A stretch of 64,000 nucleotides of DNA. Origin: Variovorax sp. UMC13. Its GTDB lineage: Bacteria > Pseudomonadota > Gammaproteobacteria > Burkholderiales > Burkholderiaceae_C. A model generated the notes under the pieces. The model was not told the origin of the DNA and searched no databases. It saw nothing but the letters and a program-made list of their open reading frames with translations. Positions 58,932 through 64,000 of this stretch are shown piece after piece (positions within the stretch are counted from its first letter, which is position 1; each line of letters starts with the position of its first letter). The position numbers and the translations under genes are program-made. The DNA lies in contig NZ_LZZW01000033.1 of the NCBI RefSeq assembly GCF_014170375.1, positions 62,001 to 126,000 of the forward strand, written 5' to 3'.

Positions 58932-60860
58932 TTAGCGACTGGGCTTGAATGCACGCTTGGCCGCGTCGCGCGGAACAAACACTTTGCCGCCGCCGCCTGC
59001 GCCGCGGGGTGCGAAATTCTCACCGCGGGGGGCGAAACCTTCGTTGCGGGGTGCGAAGCCTTCGCCACGCGAGGGGCCGCCGGCACCGCGCGGAGCGCTG
59101 TCGCCCCAGCCCGGCTTGCGGCCGTAGCCACCGCCGCCTTCGTCACGACCGCCGCCGAAACCGGCGTTGTGGCCATGGTGCGGACGGGCACCCGGTGCCG
59201 CGCCGCGCGGGCCGCGGTCGTTGAAGCTGCTGGCGCCGGCATAGCTGCGCTCGCTGCCGCCGCGGTCGTTGCCGCCGCCGAAGTTGCCGCCACCACCGCC
59301 ACCGAAGTTGCCACGCGGGCCGGCGCCACCGCCGAAGCGGCGTTCGCCACCCCGCGAATGGTTGTCACGGCCACGGCCGCCGAAGTCGCCTTGCGGGCGC
59401 GACTGGGGCATGCGCTGCTGGGGTTCGAGGCCGGGGATGGTCTCGGCCTTGAACTGCTGGTGGCTGTAATGCTCGATGTCCATGATCTTGCGGCGATCGC
59501 GGAACTCGGCAAAGGTCACGGCGATGCCGTCGCGGCCGGCACGGCCGGTGCGGCCGATGCGGTGGGTGTAATCCTCGGCCTTCATCGGCAGGCCGAAGTT
59601 GAAGACGTGGGTGATGGTGGGCACGTCGATGCCGCGGGCGGCGACGTCGGTGGCCACCAGGATCTGCACCTGGCCCTGGCGCAGCGCCATCAGGCGGCGG
59701 TTGCGCAGGCCCTGGCTCAGGGCACCGTGCAGCGCCACGGCGCTGAAGCCGTCTTGCTGCAGGTCGTTGGCGAGGCCGTCGCACTCGACCTGGGTGCTGG
59801 CGAACACGATGGCCTGGTTGATGGTGGTGTCACGCAGCCAGTGGTCGAGCATCTTGCGCTTGTGCTGGACGTTGTCGGCCCAGAACAGCACCTGCTTGAT
59901 GTTGGCGTGCTTCTCTTGCGGCGAATCGATCTGCACCTTCTGCGGCTGGCGCATCACGCGGGTGGCCAGTTGCTGGATGCGGGGAGCGAAGGTCGCGCTG
60001 AACATCATGGTCTGCTTGCGCGCCACGGTGAGCTGGTTGACTTCGGCCAGGTCGTCCGAGAAGCCCAGGTCGAGCATGCGGTCGGCTTCGTCGACGACCA
60101 GGAACTGCACCTGGTCGAGCTTGATCTGCATCGAGCGCTGCAGGTCGAGCAGGCGGCCGGGGGTGGCGACCACGAGGTTGGCGTTCTGCAGCTTGGCGAT
60201 CTGCAGCTGGTAAGGCATGCCGCCCACCACGCTGGCCACGCGCAGGCCGCGGCAATGGCGGACCAGGTCGATGGCGTCGTGTGCGACCTGCTGCGCGAGT
60301 TCGCGCGTGGGGCACAGGATCAGGGCGCCGGGGGTGGCGGCCTTGAAGTTGCGGGTGTTGGTCGGGTCCTTGCGCTTGGCCTTCTTCGGGGGCGCTTCGC
60401 CACGGGCGGCGGCTTCGTCGGCCAGGCGCTTGAATTCCGCCTTGGCGATGGCTTCGGCTTCGGCTTCCTGCTTGAGCAGGGTGTGCAGCACGGGCAGCAG
60501 GAAGGCGGCGGTCTTGCCGCTGCCGGTCTGGCTCGAGACCATCAGGTCGATGAAGCGGGCGCTGCCCTCTTCCGAGTCGCTGCCCAGGGCCAGGGGGATG
60601 ACCTTGTCCTGCACGGCGGTCGGCTGGTCGAAGCCGAGGTCGGCCACGGCGGCGACGAGCTCGCTGGCCAGGCCCAGGCGCACGAAGCCGTTGGGCAGCT
60701 TGGGTTCGGTCTCGACGGCCGCATCGGCCTCGGCGGTTTCGGCCACGTCGTGCAGCACTTGCACGTCGGCGGCGACATTGGATTCAATGACAACAGCGAA
60801 GTCGTCAGCGGATTGCACAGGCGCGGAATCGCCCTGCGCTTGGATGTAAGCGTCGGTCAT
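58932..60860 (-). CDS. DEAD-box RNA helicase, RhlE-like
   Basis: A 642-residue helicase with all core motifs: Q motif (GFDQPTAVQDKVIP), SSQTGSGKT (Walker A), PTRELAQQ, GG, TPGRL, VDEADRMLD, FSATF, the helicase-C elements IVFAST, VATDVAARGIDVP and HRIGRTGRAGR. Between motifs I and Ia lies a charged insert of about 45 residues (EAEAEAIAKAEFKRLADEAA and a Lys-rich part). The C-terminal 170 residues are Gly/Arg-rich with three near-repeats of GFAPRG/NFAPRG, typical of RNA-binding tails. It probably acts in ribosome assembly and mRNA decay. It ends at a strong terminator. Confidence 0.93.
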   Translation of the reverse strand: MTDAYIQAQGDSAPVQSADDFAVVIESNVAADVQVLHDVAETAEADAAVETEPKLPNGFVRLGLASELVAAVADLGFDQPTAVQDKVIPLALGSDSEEGSARFIDLMVSSQTGSGKTAAFLLPVLHTLLKQEAEAEAIAKAEFKRLADEAAARGEAPPKKAKRKDPTNTRNFKAATPGALILCPTRELAQQVAHDAIDLVRHCRGLRVASVVGGMPYQLQIAKLQNANLVVATPGRLLDLQRSMQIKLDQVQFLVVDEADRMLDLGFSDDLAEVNQLTVARKQTMMFSATFAPRIQQLATRVMRQPQKVQIDSPQEKHANIKQVLFWADNVQHKRKMLDHWLRDTTINQAIVFASTQVECDGLANDLQQDGFSAVALHGALSQGLRNRRLMALRQGQVQILVATDVAARGIDVPTITHVFNFGLPMKAEDYTHRIGRTGRAGRDGIAVTFAEFRDRRKIMDIEHYSHQQFKAETIPGLEPQQRMPQSRPQGDFGGRGRDNHSRGGERRFGGGAGPRGNFGGGGGGNFGGGNDRGGSERSYAGASSFNDRGPRGAAPGARPHHGHNAGFGGGRDEGGGGYGRKPGWGDSAPRGAGGPSRGEGFAPRNEGFAPRGENFAPRGAGGGGKVFVPRDAAKRAFKPSR

Positions 60861-61093
60861 GTAGATAGCTCATACGCGAGCGCTGCCGTAGGCGGCGCCC
60901 CGTCGGGTGGTTAAAAACATCAACCATCCAACGACATTCAGCAAGAGCTACGACCTGGGGTCTGCCTTGGCTGCGGCCCGTTCATCGGGCGCGGTGTGCA
61001 AGATAGGGAGATGCGAGAAACGCTGCACTGTGCAGCGAAGCCCGCAATTATGACACGTCCTGGGGTTTTTACCTAACGCCCCCCGCGAAAAAG
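60861..61093. other. Intergenic, holds the helicase promoter
   Basis: The 233 bp between orn and the helicase gene (both -) contain no gene. The long 5' leader is typical of cold-regulated DEAD-box genes, but no structure was resolved by eye. Confidence 0.3.
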
Positions 61094-61690
61094 CTAGTCT
61101 TCGAGGCGAAGGAAGGTGGTGCGGTAGTGCGCCAGCTCCTCGATGGACTCGTGCACGTCGGCCAGCGCGGTGTGAGCCTGCTGCTTCTTGAAGCTGGTGT
61201 AGGCCGCGGGCTTCCAGCGCTTGGCCAGTTCCTTGAGGGTGCTGACGTCGAGGTTGCGGTAGTGGAAGTAGGCCTCCAGCTTGGGCATGTACTTCACCAG
61301 GAAGCGGCGGTCCTGCCCGATGGTGTTGCCGCACATGGGCGAACCCTGCTTGGGGATGTAGCGCGAGATGAACTCGATCAGTTGCTTCTCGGCGGCGGCT
61401 TCGTCCAGGGTCGAGGCCTTCACCTTGTCGATCAGGCCGCTGCGGCCGTGGGTGCCCTTGTTCCAGGCATCCATCGCGTCGAGCACGGCGTCGCTCTGGT
61501 GGATGACCAGCACCGGGCCTTCGATGCGCGGCGTGAGGTCGGGGCCGGTGATCACCACGGCGATCTCCAGCAGGTGTTCTTTCTCGGGGTCGAGGCCGCT
61601 CATTTCGCAGTCGAGCCAGACCAGGTTCTGGTCGCTCTTCTTCAGCGTGGGGACGGGTGCGGCGGGGGTCGGAGCGATGGATTCGGACAT
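61094..61690 (-). CDS. orn: Oligoribonuclease
   Basis: A 198-residue DEDDh exonuclease: NLVWLDCEMSGLDPEKEHLLEIAVVIT (Asp, Glu), GNTIGQDRRFLVKYMPKLE (Asp) and QQAHTALADVHESIEEL (His, Asp). FHYRNLDVSTLKELA is the usual middle segment. It degrades RNA dinucleotides and pGpG. Start ATG 61690. A short Pro/Ala/Thr-rich extension of about 18 residues precedes the domain. It is divergent from the M48 protease gene, 70 bp apart. Confidence 0.95.
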   Translation of the reverse strand: MSESIAPTPAAPVPTLKKSDQNLVWLDCEMSGLDPEKEHLLEIAVVITGPDLTPRIEGPVLVIHQSDAVLDAMDAWNKGTHGRSGLIDKVKASTLDEAAAEKQLIEFISRYIPKQGSPMCGNTIGQDRRFLVKYMPKLEAYFHYRNLDVSTLKELAKRWKPAAYTSFKKQQAHTALADVHESIEELAHYRTTFLRLED

Positions 61691-61760
61691 CGCCGGATTG
61701 TCGTCGATGGTGTATGGGCACCGCATGGATGCGCGACCCGCGGGCTAAACTCGGCGCCCC

Positions 61761-63020
61761 ATGTCCCAAGCACTCGGCTTCACCTGCGCCTTCGCCGCCG
61801 CAATCCTCGCCGGCCTCGCCGTGAAGTTCTGGCTCGCCACGCGCCAGATCCGCCACGTGGCGCAACATCGCGACGCGGTGCCGGCCGTCTTCGCCCAAAC
61901 CATGACGCTCGCGGCCCACCAGAAGGCGGCCGACTACACCATCGCCAAGACCCGCTTCGGCCTGCTCGAGATGGCCTGGGGCGCGGCGCTGCTGCTGGCC
62001 TGGACGCTGCTGGGCGGGCTCGACCTGCTCAACAAGCTGCTCCTGGTGTGGATCGGCGGCGGTATGGCACAGCAACTGGCGCTGCTCGCGGCCTTCGCCG
62101 TGATCGGCGGGCTGCTCGACCTGCCCTTTACGCTATGGCAGACCTTCCGCCTGGAAGAGCGATTCGGCTTCAACAAGATGAGCTTCAGGCTCTGGCTGGG
62201 CGATGCGGCCAAGGGCACGCTGCTCGGCGCGGTCATCGGCCTGCCGATCGCGGCGCTGATCCTCTGGCTCATGGGCGCGGCCGGCGAACGGTGGTGGCTC
62301 TGGGCCTGGGCCGCCTGGACCGCGTTCAACCTGCTGCTGATGCTGATCTACCCGAGCTTCATCGCGCCGCTGTTCAACAAGTTCAAGCCGCTCGACGACG
62401 CCGGCCTCAAGGCCCGCGTGACGGCGCTGATGCAGCGTTGCGGCTTCGCCGCCAAGGGCCTGTTCGTGATGGACGGCAGCCGCCGCAGCGCGCATGCCAA
62501 CGCCTACTTCACCGGCTTCGGCGCCAGCAAGCGCGTGGTCTTCTACGACACGCTGCTGCGCCAGCTGAATGCCGGCGAGGTCGAGGCGGTGCTGGCGCAC
62601 GAGCTGGGCCACTTCAAGCACCGCCACATCGTCAAGCGCATGGTCACCATGTTCGCGCTGAGCCTGGCCGGCTTCGCGCTGCTGGGCTGGGTGTCGAGCC
62701 AGTCGTGGTTCTACGCGGGCCTGGGCGTGCAGCCCAACATGGCGGCGCCCAACAATGCGCTGGCGCTGCTGCTGTTCATGCTGGCGGTGCCGGTGTTCGG
62801 CTTCTTCGTGGCGCCGCTGTCGGCCCGGATGTCGCGCAAGCACGAGTTCGAGGCCGACGCCTATGCGGTGGCCCAGACCAGCGGCGCCGACCTGGCCGCC
62901 GCGCTGCTCAAGCTCTACCAGGACAACGCGTCGACGCTCACGCCCGACCCGGTGTTCGTCAAGTTCTACTATTCGCACCCGCCGGCCTCGGAGCGCCTCG
63001 CGCGCATGGGCGCGGCCTGA
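61761..63020 (+). CDS. M48 family (Ste24/CAAX-protease type) metallopeptidase
   Basis: A 419-residue membrane protease with about seven helices. The zinc site HELGHFKHRH lies near residue 280, the third ligand Glu is in HEFEADAYAV, and the N-terminal segment DLPFTLWQTFRLEERFGFNKMSFRLWLGD is the conserved Ste24 block. FTGFGASKRVVFYDTLL precedes the zinc helix. It degrades or processes membrane proteins at the inner membrane. It leads a + strand group with phhB and rsgA. Confidence 0.93.
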   Translation: MSQALGFTCAFAAAILAGLAVKFWLATRQIRHVAQHRDAVPAVFAQTMTLAAHQKAADYTIAKTRFGLLEMAWGAALLLAWTLLGGLDLLNKLLLVWIGGGMAQQLALLAAFAVIGGLLDLPFTLWQTFRLEERFGFNKMSFRLWLGDAAKGTLLGAVIGLPIAALILWLMGAAGERWWLWAWAAWTAFNLLLMLIYPSFIAPLFNKFKPLDDAGLKARVTALMQRCGFAAKGLFVMDGSRRSAHANAYFTGFGASKRVVFYDTLLRQLNAGEVEAVLAHELGHFKHRHIVKRMVTMFALSLAGFALLGWVSSQSWFYAGLGVQPNMAAPNNALALLLFMLAVPVFGFFVAPLSARMSRKHEFEADAYAVAQTSGADLAAALLKLYQDNASTLTPDPVFVKFYYSHPPASERLARMGAA

Positions 63021-63048
63021 TGCCCTTCTTCTCTGGAGATTCCGCACC

Positions 63049-63393
63049 ATGACCAGCATGCTCAACATCAAGGACTGGAAGAACACGCCGCCGCGGCGCG
63101 CCCTGAACGCCACGGAGATCGTCAGCGCCCTGGCCCGTATCGAGGGCTGGAAACTCAATGGCGAAGGCGCGGCCGTGGCGATCGAGAAGACCTACACGTT
63201 CTCGAACTACTTCGAGACCATCGCCTTCGTGAACGCGCTGGCCCTGGTGGCGCACCGCTTCGACCACCACCCCGACCTGTCGGTGCACTACAACCGCTGC
63301 GTGGTGCGCTTCAACACGCACGACGTGGCCGGCATCTCGGCCACCGACTTCGAGTGCGCGGCCCAGGCCGACGCCTTGCTGGCGGCTGCATGA
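63049..63393 (+). CDS. phhB: 4a-hydroxytetrahydrobiopterin dehydratase
   Basis: A 114-residue pterin-4a-carbinolamine dehydratase: FSNYFETIAFVNALALVAHRFDHHPDLSVHYN, with the [ED]-x(3)-H-x-P-D core in FDHHPDLSVHYN, and RFNTHDVAGISATDFE. Start ATG 63049 behind GGAGA. It recycles the pterin cofactor of aromatic hydroxylases, but in this gene order it is conserved without phhA nearby. It lies 28 bp after the protease gene. Confidence 0.94.
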   Translation: MTSMLNIKDWKNTPPRRALNATEIVSALARIEGWKLNGEGAAVAIEKTYTFSNYFETIAFVNALALVAHRFDHHPDLSVHYNRCVVRFNTHDVAGISATDFECAAQADALLAAA

Positions 63394-63402
63394 GCGTTCA
63401 CC

Positions 63403-64000
63403 GTGGCTAAGCCACGCAGCGCCCCGGCCGCTTCCAATGCCGCCCTGCATGACGGCCTGGTGATCGCGAGCCACGGACGCCACTGCCTGGTCGAGACGCC
63501 CGAGGGCGAACGCCGCATCTGCCATCCGCGCGGCAAGAAGAGCCAGGCCGTGGTCGGCGACCGCGTGAAGTGGCAGGCCAGCGAGGACGAAGGCACGATC
63601 GAGAAGGTGGTCGAGCGCAAGAACCTGTTCTACCGGCAGGATGAGATCCGCACCAAGTCCTTCGCAGCCAACCTCGACCAGGTGCTGATCCTGATCGCGG
63701 CGGAGCCCGAGTTTTCCGAACACCAGCTGGCGCGCGCGCTGATCGCGGCCGAGGCCGAGCGCATCACGCCGATCATCGCGCTCAACAAGCGCGACCTGGC
63801 CGTGCCCTTCGAGCGCGCCTGGGCCCGGCTCGAACCCTACCGGCGCATGTACCCCGGCGTGCTATCGCTGGCGCTCACCGCCACCGGCGCCGAGGACCGC
63901 GCGCTGCTGATGCAGCAACTGGCCGGCAAGAGCACGCTGGTTCTCGGGCCCTCGGGCGCGGGCAAGAGCACGCTGATCAACCTGCTGGTGCCCAGCGCCT
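63403..64000 (+). CDS. rsgA: Ribosome small-subunit GTPase RsgA, N-terminal part
   Basis: From GTG 63403, ten bases after phhB, the frame is open to the window end. It encodes an OB fold (GLVIASHGRHCLVETPEGERRIC, VVGDRVKW), then the circularly permuted GTPase with LNKRDL (G4) before GPSGAGKSTLIN (G1), the diagnostic order of RsgA/YjeQ. It helps late 30S maturation. The switch regions and the C-terminal zinc finger lie beyond the window. Confidence 0.95.
   Translation, partial: MAKPRSAPAASNAALHDGLVIASHGRHCLVETPEGERRICHPRGKKSQAVVGDRVKWQASEDEGTIEKVVERKNLFYRQDEIRTKSFAANLDQVLILIAAEPEFSEHQLARALIAAEAERITPIIALNKRDLAVPFERAWARLEPYRRMYPGVLSLALTATGAEDRALLMQQLAGKSTLVLGPSGAGKSTLINLLVPSA

Noticed and set aside
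59169..60914. 581-codon frame on + opposite the helicase gene
   Set aside because: Composition is Val/Gly/Leu/His-rich and low in complexity; the - strand frame has all DEAD-box motifs.
1..64000. tRNA genes or a CRISPR array
   Set aside because: No tRNA-like cloverleaf with a TTCGA-type arm and no regularly spaced repeat array was found on reading either strand.

Overview
The window looks like a chromosomal segment of a GC-rich betaproteobacterium, most likely a Comamonadaceae member close to Variovorax or Acidovorax. That placement is an inference from high GC, several TctC/Bug-type binding proteins, and the right-hand gene order RhlE-type helicase, orn, M48 protease, phhB, rsgA. No tRNA, rRNA or CRISPR array was seen.

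Layout. (1) 1-6.4 kb is a worn region of small or decayed genes: a truncated MarC transporter, a BCCT transporter remnant, a UBP zinc finger, a glycine-zipper/PA2169-type protein, a DUF3253 protein and a MarR regulator. (2) 6.5-12.5 kb is a tripartite tricarboxylate transport locus split in two: tctBA on +, and a GntR regulator, a tctC-type binding protein and an FAD oxidoreductase on -. An IS110-type transposase remnant lies between them. (3) 12.8-19.4 kb is a decayed Tn4371-type integrative element: radC-like gene, HTH gene, traF-type S26 peptidase and a DUF3363 relaxase. Replication, partition and mating-pair genes are missing. The relaxase 3' end is found a second time 1.3 kb downstream. 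(4) 18.1-24.8 kb carries two copies of a divergent XRE / XRE-cupin regulator pair. They flank an intact SDR gene, a patatin-like lipoprotein gene, an AraC regulator and a second, broken SDR gene. (5) 25-30.2 kb is a catabolic set: LysR, divergent Bug receptor, secreted type-B carboxylesterase and M20 peptidase. (6) 31.6-58.6 kb is a large Wzx/Wzy-dependent polysaccharide locus. (7) 58.9-64 kb is core housekeeping sequence.

The polysaccharide locus. wza-wzb-wzc on + converge on a long - strand cluster running from a lipoprotein gene at 58.6 kb down to rmlA at 35.6 kb. Its genes predict three sugar-nucleotide branches. RmlA and RmlB, followed by a VioA-like aminotransferase and an acyltransferase, would give dTDP-4-acylamino-4,6-dideoxyglucose; rmlC and rmlD are absent. 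WbpP and TviB/WbpO homologues would give UDP-GalNAcA, possibly amidated by the AsnB/WbpS-like enzyme. A WbpM-type 4,6-dehydratase and a WbpV-type reductase, next to a short PglC-type phosphoglycosyl transferase, would give a QuiNAc-type initiating sugar. Three further glycosyltransferases, a Wzx flippase and a Wzy polymerase complete the assembly line, so a four-sugar repeat is the simplest prediction. The middle of the cluster is visibly richer in A+T than its flanks.

Points most worth a second look are the poly-G tracts inside asnB (11 G), wzy (8 G, near the start codon) and the WbpM-type gene (8 G); the 9-bp coding repeat that ends one gene and contains the likely start of the YjbH-type gene; the duplicated regulator module; and two clean operator-like palindromes in front of the GntR and LysR genes.
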